This document shows, piece after piece, positions 25,755 to 34,471 of a stretch of DNA of 49,599 bases. Both the position numbers and the translations under genes were made by a program. The stretch comes from Chloroflexota bacterium (GTDB lineage Bacteria; Chloroflexota; UBA6077; FW602-bin22). Under the pieces are notes generated by a model that had not been told where the DNA came from, did no database searches, and saw nothing but the letters and a program-made list of their open reading frames with translations. Every line of letters starts with the position of its first letter. Position 1 is the stretch's first letter. Location: the NCBI GenBank assembly GCA_004297775.1, contig SCUE01000028.1, positions 128,704 to 178,302 on the forward strand, written 5' to 3'.

Positions 25755-26687
25755 GTGCGGCAGATCAAGGTCTTCAGCGGTAGTTCGCACCCGGCCCTGG
25801 CCGAAGAGATTTGCCGATACCTTGGCGTGCCGCTTTCGCCATCGGTGCATCGCCGTTTCAGCAACGACAACCTCTACATACAGTTGCGCGAAAGCGTCCG
25901 CGAGCACGACGTCTACATCGTTCAGACCTTCTCGCCGCCGGTTCAGGATCACGTGTTCGAGTTGCTGATGATGGTGGACGCGGCGCGCGACGCTTCAGCC
26001 AGCCGCGTCACGGCCGTCGTGCCGTACTATTCATACGCGCGGTCGGACAAGAAGGACGAGCCGCGCATCTCGATCGCGGGCCGCCTCGTCGCCGATCTGT
26101 TCAAGACCGCGGGAGTGTCCCGGCTCCTGACAATGGATCTGCACTCCGCCCAGGTCCACGGGTTCTTTTCGGTGCCGGTCGATCACCTCACGGCGCAACC
26201 CGTCTTGGCGAGCCATTTCGGCGAACGCGAGCTGGCCAACACCATCGTCGTCACGCCGGACATCGGCAATGCCAAGCGAGCCAGTCAATTGGCGCGCAAG
26301 CTCGGAGTTCCCCTGGCGGCGGGAAACAAGCGGCGCGTCTCCGACGATCGCGTCGAGATCGATGACATCGTCGGCAACGTCGCCGGCAAGCACGCGATTG
26401 TGTTCGACGACGAGATTGCGAACGCTGGCACCATTTGCGAGACGACGAATCTACTTCGCAAGCGCGGCGTCACTGGGATCACCGTGGCGTGTACGCACGG
26501 CGTCTTCTCCGGTCAAGCGATAAAGCGGCTGTCGACCCTCGACATCGATGAGATTATCGCCGCGAATACGGTCCCGATCGGACCCGAGAAGCAACTGGTG
26601 AATCTGACGACGCTCTCGGTCGCGCCGATCTTTGGCGAGGCGATTCGTCGCATCAATCTCGGCGAATCCGTCAGCGCGATCTTCTAG
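25755..26687 (+). CDS. prs: Ribose-phosphate pyrophosphokinase
   Basis: Makes PRPP from ribose 5-phosphate and ATP for nucleotide, His and NAD synthesis. The 310-residue protein has KVFSGSSHPALAEEI, PYYSYARSDKKDEPR (ATP flexible loop), DLHSAQVHGFF and the PRPP loop DDEIANAGT. That loop usually reads DDMIDTAGT in class I enzymes, so the match is conservative but not standard. GTG 25755 starts 4 bases after the previous stop, and coaX follows after 8 bases. Confidence 0.95.
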   Translation: MRQIKVFSGSSHPALAEEICRYLGVPLSPSVHRRFSNDNLYIQLRESVREHDVYIVQTFSPPVQDHVFELLMMVDAARDASASRVTAVVPYYSYARSDKKDEPRISIAGRLVADLFKTAGVSRLLTMDLHSAQVHGFFSVPVDHLTAQPVLASHFGERELANTIVVTPDIGNAKRASQLARKLGVPLAAGNKRRVSDDRVEIDDIVGNVAGKHAIVFDDEIANAGTICETTNLLRKRGVTGITVACTHGVFSGQAIKRLSTLDIDEIIAANTVPIGPEKQLVNLTTLSVAPIFGEAIRRINLGESVSAIF

Positions 26688-26695
26688 GCGGAGCC

Positions 26696-27478
26696 ATGCT
26701 CCTCGCAATCGACGTTGGCAACACACACGTCGTATTCGGCGTGTACGACGGCGGCGAGACGCCGACGATCTGGCGAGTTCGTACTGAGCCGCACCGCACG
26801 GCCGACGAGCACGCCGTCATTCTTCGCTCGCTCTGCGAGCACGCGGGCATACCGATCGACCAATTGAACGATGTCTGCATCGGTAGTGTCGTTCCGACCC
26901 TTACGACCACGCTGTCCGATCTCGCGCGCGAATACCTGCGCGCCGAGCCGATCGTGGTCGGTCCTGGCATCCGCACGGGCGTTCGCCTCCTGGTTGAAAA
27001 CCCGCGAGAGGTCGGCGCCGATCGCATCGCCAACACGGTCGCGTCGCATCGAAGGTACGGTGGTCCGGCAATAGTTATCGACTTCGGCACTGCCACGACG
27101 TTCGACGCGGTGAGCGCGGACGGCGACTTCCTCGGCGGCGCAATCGCGCCAGGCATCGACATCTCGATGCAGGCGCTCTTCGATCGGGCCGCGCGGCTCT
27201 TTCGGGTCGACTTGACGCGACCGAAGTCAGCCATCGGCAAGAACACGATCACGAACGTTCAGTCGGGGATCCTCTTCGGGTATGTTGGACTGGTCGAGGG
27301 CCTGATACGGCGATTCAAGGATGAGATGGGCGAATGCCGGGTGATCGGCACCGGCGGTCTGGTTGAGCAGATCGCTCGCGAGACGGAGGCGATCGACATC
27401 ATCGACCAGCGCCTGACTCTGGATGGACTTCGAATCCTCTGGGAAATCAACCAATCCGCGGTCGAGGCGCGGCCGTGA
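26696..27478 (+). CDS. coaX: Type III pantothenate kinase
   Basis: First step of CoA synthesis, phosphorylating pantothenate. The 260-residue actin-like ATPase has AIDVGNTHVVFGVYDG (phosphate loop), GVRLLVENPREVGADRIAN and VIDFGTATTFDAV. GGCGGAG precedes ATG 26696 closely. The last codons overlap coaBC (GTGA), placing two consecutive CoA steps together. Confidence 0.96.
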   Translation: MLLAIDVGNTHVVFGVYDGGETPTIWRVRTEPHRTADEHAVILRSLCEHAGIPIDQLNDVCIGSVVPTLTTTLSDLAREYLRAEPIVVGPGIRTGVRLLVENPREVGADRIANTVASHRRYGGPAIVIDFGTATTFDAVSADGDFLGGAIAPGIDISMQALFDRAARLFRVDLTRPKSAIGKNTITNVQSGILFGYVGLVEGLIRRFKDEMGECRVIGTGGLVEQIARETEAIDIIDQRLTLDGLRILWEINQSAVEARP

Positions 27479-28683
27479 ACGGCCGAAACGTCGTTCTCGG
27501 TGTGACGGGCTCGATCGCGGCGTACAAAGCTGTCGCGCTGGCCAGCGCGCTCGTCAAGGCTGGTGCACTCGTCGACGTCGTGATGACCGGGGCCGCGCAG
27601 CGATTCGTCACGCCGCTCTCGTTTCAGGCGATCACTCATCGGCCGGTCGTCACCGATCTGTGGGCGGGCGGCGAGGACCTGGAGATCGGCCACGTCACGC
27701 TTGGCCGCCGGGCCGATGTCGTCGTAATTGCCCCGGCAACCGCTGACACGATCGCGCGCCTCGCGCACGGCCTGGCCGGCGACGCGCTCGGCACGACCGT
27801 GCTCGCAACCGACGCGCCGATCATCGTCGCGCCCGCGATGGAGCCGCGCATGTGGTCGAACGCGGCGACCGTCGCAAACGTCGCGATTCTTCGCCAACGC
27901 GGGATCCTCGTCCTTGAACCTGATGTCGGGCGCTTGGCATCGGGTTACAAGGGCCGTGGCCGGATGCCAGAGCCGGATGCGATCTTCGACGTGGTGTCCG
28001 GAGTCCTCGCTCGCGGCGTAAGTCTGCGCGGGCGCATCGTCGTCGTCACCGCCGGCGGAACGCGCGAGCCGATCGATCCGGTGCGCTTCATCGGCAACCA
28101 TTCGTCGGGCAAGATGGGCATCGCTTTGGCCGAGGCGGCCCGCGATCGCGGCGCGTCGGTGATCCTGGTGCACGGCGCCCTGAGCGTCCAAGTTCCGGCC
28201 GGCGTCGACGCTCGCCCCGTGGGAACCACCCGGGAGATGGCCGACGCGATTCACGCGGCCGTCGAGGGAGCCGACGCGCTGATCATGGCCGCCGCGCCGG
28301 CCGACTTTCGCGTCGCTCGGGCAGCCGATCAGAAGATCAAGCGCGGCGCGGGTTCGATGTCGCTCGAGCTCGTGGCCAATCCCGATATTCTGGCTAGTCT
28401 CGCGTCCTGGCCGGGGGTCAAGATCGGGTTCGCCGCCGAAACCACCGACCTCATAGCCAACGCTCGCTCGAAGGTCGCCGCCAAGCGCGTTCACATGATC
28501 GTCGCAAATGACGTGACCGCCGAAGGCAGCGGATTCGGCGCCGACACGAACGAGGTCGCGTTCATCTTCGCCGACGGCCGGGTCGAGCCACGGCCGCTCG
28601 AAACGAAGCGAGCGGTCGCCGACGCGATTCTGGACGTCGTCGCAAGCGCCCTACAGCAGCCGGTCGAGCCCTCGACGCCGTAG
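27475..28683 (+). CDS. coaBC: Bifunctional phosphopantothenoylcysteine synthetase/decarboxylase
   Basis: Adds Cys to phosphopantothenate and decarboxylates it, giving 4'-phosphopantetheine. The 402-residue protein has the FMN-dependent CoaC domain (GVTGSIAAYKA, FVTPLSFQAIT, PATADTIARLAHGLA) and the CoaB synthetase domain (VTAGGTREPIDPVRFIGNHS, AAPADFRV, KIKR). The CoaC signature, PxMNxxMW in E. coli, reads PAMEPRMW here: the Asn is Glu. Variants at this position exist in other phyla. The 3' end overlaps convergent manC by 33 bases. Confidence 0.95.
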   Translation: MNGRNVVLGVTGSIAAYKAVALASALVKAGALVDVVMTGAAQRFVTPLSFQAITHRPVVTDLWAGGEDLEIGHVTLGRRADVVVIAPATADTIARLAHGLAGDALGTTVLATDAPIIVAPAMEPRMWSNAATVANVAILRQRGILVLEPDVGRLASGYKGRGRMPEPDAIFDVVSGVLARGVSLRGRIVVVTAGGTREPIDPVRFIGNHSSGKMGIALAEAARDRGASVILVHGALSVQVPAGVDARPVGTTREMADAIHAAVEGADALIMAAAPADFRVARAADQKIKRGAGSMSLELVANPDILASLASWPGVKIGFAAETTDLIANARSKVAAKRVHMIVANDVTAEGSGFGADTNEVAFIFADGRVEPRPLETKRAVADAILDVVASALQQPVEPSTP

Positions 28684-29718
28684 CTCTTCGACGACCGCGC
28701 GCACGTCTTGGTGGCGTTCGCGGCGGCAGACGAGCAGAGCGTCCGGCGTGTCGACAACGACGAGGTCGCTGACGCCGACGAGCGCGATCGTCCGGCCGCT
28801 GTTGCCGGCAACGAGAGTCGAATCGACATCGATCGCAATTGTCCCATCGAGGAGCGCGTTTCCGCGCGCATCCCGCGGTGAGGCGCCGTAGATTGCGTCC
28901 CAATTACCGATGTCGAGCCAGCCGAGGTCAGCTTCCACGACTTTGCGATCCGGCGCTTTCTCCAGAACGGCGTAGTCGATCGATTTGTTCGGCAACGCCG
29001 AGAAGGCGGCCTGGGCGACGTCCGGATCGCTCTCAAGCAGCGACTCGGCCCGATCGAGCATGTCCAGCGACCCGGCGATGTGACGCTCGAAGAGCGCCCG
29101 AAGCGCGTCCACTCGCCACGAGAAGATCCCGGCGTTCCAGAGGTAGACGCCCGATCGGACGAACTCGGTCGCGCGTTCGCGGTCCGGCTTCTCAACGAAC
29201 GCGCTGGCCTCAAACGCCGTGACACCGCCGCGCGACTCGATAACAGCGCCACGTTTGATATAGCCGTACCCCGTTTCCGGATACGTCGGGGTCACGCCGA
29301 TGTAGACGGTGCTGCCCGACTCGGCCAGCGATGACGACAGTCGCAGCGCAGCGTCGAACTGATCGTGATTCGTCATCAGATGATCGGCCGGGAAGGCAGT
29401 CATCGTCGCGTCGGGATCGCGTCGAAATAGCCGCGACGCCGCCAGACCAACTGCCCCGGCGCTATTCCGTGCCGTCGGTTCGACGATGATGTTGTCGTCT
29501 GGCAATTCGGGCAGAATCGCGCGGGCTTCCGCCGCGTGGGCGCGGCCGGTCACGATCCAGATTCGTTCCGATGGAACAGTCCGGGCGACACGATCGACCG
29601 TCTCGCGCAGGAGCGACTGGTCCACGATCAGCTTGAGAAACTGCTTCGGTCGGGCGTGGCGCGTTAGTGGCCACAGCCGGGTTCCGGATCCGCCGCACAG
29701 AATGACGGCGTGGTACAT
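28651..29718 (-). CDS. manC: Mannose-1-phosphate guanylyltransferase
   Basis: Produces GDP-mannose for polysaccharide and glycolipid synthesis. The 355-residue nucleotidyltransferase has AVILCGGSGTRLWPLTR, RPKQFLKL, PTARNSAG, FPADHLM, GYGYIKRG, FVEKPDRE, NAGIFSW and DLGWLDIGNW. It lacks the C-terminal isomerase domain of bifunctional forms. ATG 29718 has AGGGGG 7 bases upstream. It lies opposite and between coaBC and panB, breaking the CoA cluster, and its last 33 bases overlap coaBC. Confidence 0.94.
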   Translation of the reverse strand: MYHAVILCGGSGTRLWPLTRHARPKQFLKLIVDQSLLRETVDRVARTVPSERIWIVTGRAHAAEARAILPELPDDNIIVEPTARNSAGAVGLAASRLFRRDPDATMTAFPADHLMTNHDQFDAALRLSSSLAESGSTVYIGVTPTYPETGYGYIKRGAVIESRGGVTAFEASAFVEKPDRERATEFVRSGVYLWNAGIFSWRVDALRALFERHIAGSLDMLDRAESLLESDPDVAQAAFSALPNKSIDYAVLEKAPDRKVVEADLGWLDIGNWDAIYGASPRDARGNALLDGTIAIDVDSTLVAGNSGRTIALVGVSDLVVVDTPDALLVCRRERHQDVRAVVEELRRRGLDRLL

Positions 29719-29743
29719 CGTCGTGCCCCCTGGGAGAGGCTCG

Positions 29744-29752
29744 ATGCTAGCA
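29744..29752 (-). promoter_or_regulatory. Extended -10 of manC
   Basis: TGC TAGCAT on the minus strand, ending 25 bases before the ATG at 29718. Confidence 0.5.
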
Positions 29753-29783
29753 GTCGGGCGTCGGATTGCTCGCGTCCACGGCG

Positions 29784-29789
29784 TATAAT
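29784..29789 (+). promoter_or_regulatory. -10 box of panB
   Basis: TATAAT, a perfect consensus, 51 bases before the panB ATG. It rules out the in-frame TTG at 29766 as the start, and leaves a leader of about 45 bases that contains a small upstream ORF. Confidence 0.6.
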
Positions 29790-29808
29790 CGGCGCGCCGG
29801 GGACCGGA

Positions 29809-29874
29809 ATGGCCTCGAGCACTGCCGTGGATCGTTCAAGATGGCACGCACAGCCGTTGACCTGCTGGCGATGA
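29809..29874 (+). other. Possible 21-codon upstream ORF overlapping the panB start
   Basis: ATG 29809 follows GGGGACCGGA and reads 21 codons to TGA 29872-29874, crossing the panB ATG (29841) in another frame. panB itself has no clear Shine-Dalgarno, so its translation might depend on this ORF or the arrangement may be chance. Confidence 0.3.
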
Positions 29875-30716
29875 AGGCCGGCTCCGAGCGCATCGCAATG
29901 ATTACCGCCTACGACTATCCAACCGCGCGCCTAGCCGACGCGGCCGGGGTGGACGCGATCCTGGTCGGCGACACGCTCGGCATGGTTGTCCTGGGACACG
30001 ACTCGACGGTTCCGGTGACCGTTGCCGACATCGTCTATCACACCCGCGCGGTCGCGCGCGGTGCTCGCGATGCGCTTGTCATCGGCGACATGCCGTTCTT
30101 TTCCTACCAGATGTCGGACGAGCAAGCGATGCGCACTGCTGCCACCTTGATTCAGGATGGTGGTGCGCGCGCGGTCAAACTCGAGGGCGGAGCGCCGGTG
30201 GCTTCGGCGGTTCGGAGGATCGTCGCGGCCGGCGTTCCGGTGATGGGGCATGTCGGATTGACGCCACAATCGGTCCACGCTCTGGGTGGCTTCAAGCTCC
30301 AGGCGCGCACGCCGGCTTCCGCGAATCGCTTGATCGATGATGCGCTGGCTCTTGAGGACGCGGGCGCGTTCGCGATCGTCCTTGAGCTGGTGCCACTGGC
30401 GCTGGCTGAGGCGGTCACGCGCCGACTGCGCATCCCAACGATTGGAATCGGGGCTGGTCCGGGCTGCGACGGTCAAATCCAGGTGCTGCACGACCTGATC
30501 GGCCTCGATGGCGATCCAGAGCGCGGCCATCGTCCTCGCCACGCCGGGCATTACGCCGATGTCGGCGTCGCAATACGCGAGGCGATCCGCCGCTACGCCG
30601 CCGACGTGCGTTCCGGGCAGTTCCCGGCCCCGGACAACGCCTTCGCCGGCAGCGCCGAGTTACGCGCGTTTCTGGCCGACGGCGCCGCGATTCGACCGGT
30701 GAATCCGGTTTCCTGA
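29841..30716 (+). CDS. panB: 3-methyl-2-oxobutanoate hydroxymethyltransferase
   Basis: First step of pantothenate synthesis, adding a hydroxymethyl group from methylenetetrahydrofolate to ketoisovalerate. The 291-residue barrel has MITAYDYPTARLAD, LVGDTLGMVVLGHDST, GDMPFFSYQ, AVKLEGG, MGHVGLTPQSVHALGGFKLQ, ELVPLALA and IPTIGIGAGPGCDGQI. ATG 29841 (MARTAVDLLAMK) matches the family start. panC follows after 2 bases. Confidence 0.95.
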   Translation: MARTAVDLLAMKAGSERIAMITAYDYPTARLADAAGVDAILVGDTLGMVVLGHDSTVPVTVADIVYHTRAVARGARDALVIGDMPFFSYQMSDEQAMRTAATLIQDGGARAVKLEGGAPVASAVRRIVAAGVPVMGHVGLTPQSVHALGGFKLQARTPASANRLIDDALALEDAGAFAIVLELVPLALAEAVTRRLRIPTIGIGAGPGCDGQIQVLHDLIGLDGDPERGHRPRHAGHYADVGVAIREAIRRYAADVRSGQFPAPDNAFAGSAELRAFLADGAAIRPVNPVS

Positions 30717-30718
30717 GG

Positions 30719-31576
30719 GTGCAAGGCCAGTCAAAGCCGAAACCGCGGATCCTGACAACGCTGGCCGAGCTTCGCGTCGCGCGTCGCGCGATGCCGGGAC
30801 TGGTCGGTGTCGTTCCGACTATGGGATTCCTGCACGAGGGGCACGCGAGCCTGATGCGACGGGCGCGCACCGAGTGCGCCACGGTCGTTGCGACGAACTT
30901 CGTCAATCCCGCGCAATTCGGACCGCGCGAGGACTTCAGTCGCTACCCGCGCGATATGGACGCGGACACGCGTCTGTGCGAGCGCGAAGGCGTCGACTAT
31001 GTGTACGCGCCATCGGTAGATACCGTCTATCCGTCCGGATTCGCTACGACGGTCGACGTCGCTGGCGTGTCCGCCCGCTGGGAGGGCGAATATCGTCCCG
31101 GCCACTTCCACGGCGTCGCGACGGTCGTCGCCAAGCTCTTGATCGCAACGGGAGCCAACCGCGCCTACTTCGGCGAGAAGGACTTCCAGCAACTCCAGGT
31201 GGTCCGGCGGCTGGCGATCGATCTCGATCTTCCGGTCGAGATCGTGGCTTGTCCAACCGTGCGCGAAGCCGATGGCCTGGCACGGTCGTCGCGGAACGTC
31301 TACCTGACCGACGACGATCGAAGACGAGCTCTGTCGATCAGCCAGGCGCTCTTCGCCGCCCGAGACGCCTGTAAGGCTGGCGAACGACGGGCGGCAAAGC
31401 TGGGCGAGTCGGTTCGCTCCCTTGTCACGGACGCCGGCCTGGCGATCGATTACGTTGCGGTCGTCGATCGCGACACACTCGAGCCAATCGAGGTCTTCGA
31501 CCGCGCCGGGCGAATCCTCATCGCGGCGCGCGTCGGATCGACGCGATTGATCGACAATATCGGCCTCGAATGCTGA
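30719..31576 (+). CDS. panC: Pantoate--beta-alanine ligase
   Basis: Joins pantoate and beta-alanine with ATP, completing pantothenate. The 285-residue protein has VPTMGFLHEGHASLMRRAR (HxGH nucleotide site), FVNPAQFGPREDFSRYPRD, GEKDFQQLQV and SSRNVYLTDDDR. GTG 30719 follows the panB stop with GAGG between. The stop overlaps the NUDIX gene start. panD and panE were not found in this window. Confidence 0.95.
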   Translation: MQGQSKPKPRILTTLAELRVARRAMPGLVGVVPTMGFLHEGHASLMRRARTECATVVATNFVNPAQFGPREDFSRYPRDMDADTRLCEREGVDYVYAPSVDTVYPSGFATTVDVAGVSARWEGEYRPGHFHGVATVVAKLLIATGANRAYFGEKDFQQLQVVRRLAIDLDLPVEIVACPTVREADGLARSSRNVYLTDDDRRRALSISQALFAARDACKAGERRAAKLGESVRSLVTDAGLAIDYVAVVDRDTLEPIEVFDRAGRILIAARVGSTRLIDNIGLEC

Positions 31577-32082
31577 TGCCTCCCGAGCCGCGCTTCTGCT
31601 CGTCCTGCGGCGGCTCCATCCGTGCGAGTCCGGGTCGATTCGACTGCAACCGCTGCCATCGGCGTCAATGGGTGAATTCCAAGCCTGCCACCGGCGCACT
31701 CGTGATGCGCGATGGCCGGCTCCTGCTGGTCCGCCGCCGGCACGAGCCGTTCCGGGGCTGGTGGGACATTCCGGGCGGCTTTCTCGACGCCGGCGAGCAT
31801 CCGGAAGCGGGCGTGGTCCGCGAGGTCGACGAGGAGACCGGCCTCGCCGTTCGTCCGGACCGCCTGATCGGCATCTACATGGACCGCTACGGCGAAGGCG
31901 GCGACTTCACGCTCAACCTGTACTACGAGTGCACGGTGATCGGCGGAACCGAGCGCGCCGGGGACGACGCGGTGGAAATCGGCTGGTTTCCCCGGTCCGC
32001 CGTTCCCGAGAACGTGGCATTCGAAAACGGCCGGGCGGTCTTACGTGACTGGCTGGGACAGACTGGCTGCGCGACCCGTTAG
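31570..32082 (+). CDS. NUDIX hydrolase with N-terminal zinc ribbon
   Basis: Hydrolyses a nucleoside diphosphate linked to another group. The 170-residue protein has a zinc ribbon (CSSCG... CNRC, about 9-29) and a perfect NUDIX box (GFLDAGEHPEAGVVREVDEETGL pattern, about 74-96). The ribbon resembles NudC-type NADH pyrophosphatases, but that family is longer. It overlaps panC by 7 bases, so it is probably translated from the pantothenate transcript. Its TAG overlaps the convergent VanW stop in TTAG. Confidence 0.88.
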   Translation: MLMPPEPRFCSSCGGSIRASPGRFDCNRCHRRQWVNSKPATGALVMRDGRLLLVRRRHEPFRGWWDIPGGFLDAGEHPEAGVVREVDEETGLAVRPDRLIGIYMDRYGEGGDFTLNLYYECTVIGGTERAGDDAVEIGWFPRSAVPENVAFENGRAVLRDWLGQTGCATR

Positions 32083-33503
32083 CTCCGCCGCACCGCCAGA
32101 TGGACGGTGGTGCCGGCACCCACGTTCGTGCCAGGGTTCGGACTCTGGCTCAGGACTGATCCCACCGCGACCGTTCCGAGCACCGCCGGAGGCACATCAC
32201 CAGGGCCCTGGTAGTTTGTGTACGTATTCGCCAGGCCAGCCTGATCGATGACGCGGCGAGCCTGAGCCTCCGACATTCCGACCAACGATGGCACGATGAT
32301 TCGTCCGTTCTCGAGTCGCGTCACCGGAACCGTCGCCGGAGTCGGCGTCGCCATCGGCACGGTCGATGTCGGTGTCACGATCGGCGTCGGGGTGGCGCCC
32401 TTGACGCCGACGAGGGTCACGTTACGCGACGGACGGTAGACGTTCGTGAAAGCGTACTCGTCAACGACCTTGCCGCCCAACTTGGTCAGACGAATGACCG
32501 ACACCTTGAACCCGTCCTCGGCGTGTTCGACCTCCAACTTCTGCCCGTTCGGCATGGTCGGGTCGTCCTGAAACACCATTTCGGTCTCGGCCTTCACGTA
32601 GTCTGAGGTACGCGGCCGAGACGATTCGATGGTCCACTTCGGATCGACGCCACGGATCACGAAGCCGACGTCCGTGCCATCGAACCAGGAGTTCAGACGA
32701 ATCCATTCGCCAGTCGGGTTCTTGAACTTCAGGTCCACACCTGGATCGTCAACCGTGGCATCGAAGCCAATCCGGCCGGAGGGCGGCTGTCCGTATCGTG
32801 GAATCCAATAGATGTGATAGTGACGCTCGACGAACTGCATTCCAGCCCAGTACGCCGCCTGGAACACTGTTGTGGCAACTTGGCAGATGCCTCCGGCGAC
32901 GGACGGAATCGTCTCGGGCTTGTCATCCTTGATCGTGATCCCGTAGCCAATCTTGTATCCAGCCGACACGGTCGTCGCGCCGACAGCCTTGTTAAACGAG
33001 AACACCGCGCCGGGCGCGACCACAGTGCCGTCCAGGCGCTTGGTGGCCAGTTCGACGTTGTGTGCGCGTTCCGGAATCGACCCGGCGTAGGACGTCTGCG
33101 CGGAGCCGAGTCGATCGACCAAGCGAGCCGCGTCGTACGGCTTCGGCGTCGGCGATCCAACCACGGTCGGCGTCATCGTCGGCTGCCCAGGCATTGCCGT
33201 GGGCGTCGTCACCGCCGGAGTCGTCGTTGGATTCACGGGGACCCGAGTCGCCACCGGCACGGCCGTCGGCGGACTATTCACGGAGGCCGGGGCCACCGGT
33301 ATCGCCGCGACGATCGGCGCGGCCTGGTTTGCGGCCGGTGGCGCGACGATGCCGGCATTCGCCGGCTTCCGGGACGCGCCGGACACTTCCGTGGCCGAGC
33401 AGGCGGCAAGCAATGCGCCGGCGCCCAGGCCCCCGAGGCCGAGCAAGATCGCGCGGCGGCCATAGCGGTGAACGGGCGCTTTTTCGTCTTTCGGGCCGGA
33501 CAC
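32079..33503 (-). CDS. VanW-PASTA lipoprotein, Tat-exported
   Basis: Surface protein of 474 residues. It begins with RRAILLGLGGLGAGALLAAC, a twin-arginine signal with lipobox Cys near 35. A long Pro/Thr/Ala-rich linker (about 50-125) precedes a VanW domain (about 140-260: GAVFSFNKAVG, GGICQVATTVFQAAYWAG, ERHYH). A G5-like segment follows (about 280-370), then a second Thr/Pro linker and one PASTA domain (IIVPSLVGMSEAQA... LSQSPNPGT), which binds peptidoglycan. GTG 33503 has GGAG 5 bases upstream. The role is cell-wall related; the substrate of VanW is unknown. Confidence 0.88.
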   Translation of the reverse strand: MSGPKDEKAPVHRYGRRAILLGLGGLGAGALLAACSATEVSGASRKPANAGIVAPPAANQAAPIVAAIPVAPASVNSPPTAVPVATRVPVNPTTTPAVTTPTAMPGQPTMTPTVVGSPTPKPYDAARLVDRLGSAQTSYAGSIPERAHNVELATKRLDGTVVAPGAVFSFNKAVGATTVSAGYKIGYGITIKDDKPETIPSVAGGICQVATTVFQAAYWAGMQFVERHYHIYWIPRYGQPPSGRIGFDATVDDPGVDLKFKNPTGEWIRLNSWFDGTDVGFVIRGVDPKWTIESSRPRTSDYVKAETEMVFQDDPTMPNGQKLEVEHAEDGFKVSVIRLTKLGGKVVDEYAFTNVYRPSRNVTLVGVKGATPTPIVTPTSTVPMATPTPATVPVTRLENGRIIVPSLVGMSEAQARRVIDQAGLANTYTNYQGPGDVPPAVLGTVAVGSVLSQSPNPGTNVGAGTTVHLAVRRS

Positions 33504-33536
33504 TATTGCTCCGTAGTACGTATGAAGGTGACGATG

Positions 33537-33545
33537 AGCCTAGCA
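33537..33545 (-). promoter_or_regulatory. Extended -10 of the VanW gene
   Basis: TGC TAGGCT on the minus strand, 33 bases before the GTG at 33503; same TGCTANNNT form as five other promoters here. Confidence 0.5.
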
Positions 33546-33606
33546 CAAGAGCACGCGCCGGTCCTGTAATCGCGATCACATTTTCGCGCGAACGGCGTGA
33601 TGTGGC

Positions 33607-34377
33607 CTAAGCGCGGATTGCCCCCAGGCGGCTCGTCATACCGCCATCGACCCAGATAATCTGACCGGTGACATAGTGCGCGCCGTCACCACACAGGAAC
33701 GCCGCCAGAGGCCCAATGTCGCTCGGCAGACCAACTCGTCCGGCCGGGATGCGCCGGCCCCAGTCGTCGCGGTCGTAACCCGGGAATGCGAAGTACCGCT
33801 CGACTTCGATAGCGCCCGGTGCGATCGCGTTCACCTGGATGTCGTGCGGTGCCAGTTCGATTGCGCACGCCTTTGTGAACATGTTGATACCGCCCTTGCT
33901 CGCCTCGTAATGGGCGTGATTCGACACCGCCGCGAATCCGTGAACCGAACTCAGGTTGACGACGCGACCACCCGAGCCCTGGCGAATCATCTCCTTGGCA
34001 GCCCGCTGGGTGCAGAAGAACATGCCACGGAGATTGATGTTGAGTGTCCGATCCCACTCCGCCGGCGTCATCTCGAGGAGGGAGCGCGGCTCGGTAATAC
34101 CGGAATTGTTGATCAAGATATCCACGCGCTTGAACGAGGAGAGCGCCGCGTCGAAGAGGCCCTGGACCTCGTCGAATGATTGGACATCGCATTTTCGCGT
34201 GAGGACGTCCGAGCCGCGTTCCCGTAGTCTCCCGGCGAGCGCGTCGGCCCCCGCCGAGTTGCTGTTGTAGCTCGCGACGATCGCGGCGCCCTCGGCGGCC
34301 AGCGCCTCGCAGATTCCGACGCCAATTCCGGTGCCCGCGCCCGTGACGACGGCGACTTTGCCAGCCAAACTGCCCAT
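33607..34377 (-). CDS. Short-chain dehydrogenase/reductase
   Basis: NAD(P)-dependent oxidoreductase of the classical SDR type, 256 residues. Cofactor motif TGAGTGIG (about 12-19), NNSG (about 90), catalytic Ser in LSSVHG and YEASK. The C-terminal IIWVDGGMTS is typical of the glucose dehydrogenase/FabG-like group. ATG 34377 has GAGGAGG 8 bases upstream, and TATGAT (34421-34416) is a likely -10 box. Substrate is not predictable. Confidence 0.92.
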   Translation of the reverse strand: MGSLAGKVAVVTGAGTGIGVGICEALAAEGAAIVASYNSNSAGADALAGRLRERGSDVLTRKCDVQSFDEVQGLFDAALSSFKRVDILINNSGITEPRSLLEMTPAEWDRTLNINLRGMFFCTQRAAKEMIRQGSGGRVVNLSSVHGFAAVSNHAHYEASKGGINMFTKACAIELAPHDIQVNAIAPGAIEVERYFAFPGYDRDDWGRRIPAGRVGLPSDIGPLAAFLCGDGAHYVTGQIIWVDGGMTSRLGAIRA

Positions 34378-34415
34378 GAACCGTGCCTCCTCGTCGCTCC
34401 CCGAAGCGAGGCTCG

Positions 34416-34421
34416 ATCATA
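34416..34421 (-). promoter_or_regulatory. -10 box of the SDR gene
   Basis: TATGAT on the minus strand, 38 bases before the ATG at 34377. Confidence 0.4.
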
Positions 34422-34459
34422 GCCCAGCCTGCCTATGGCGCTGATTCGTCAGCCGGCTG

Positions 34460-34465
34460 TACCGT
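34460..34465 (+). promoter_or_regulatory. -10 box of the DUF2085 gene (leaderless)
   Basis: TACCGT ends 6 bases before the GTG at 34472; no Shine-Dalgarno is visible. Confidence 0.4.
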
Positions 34466-34471
34466 GGACGC

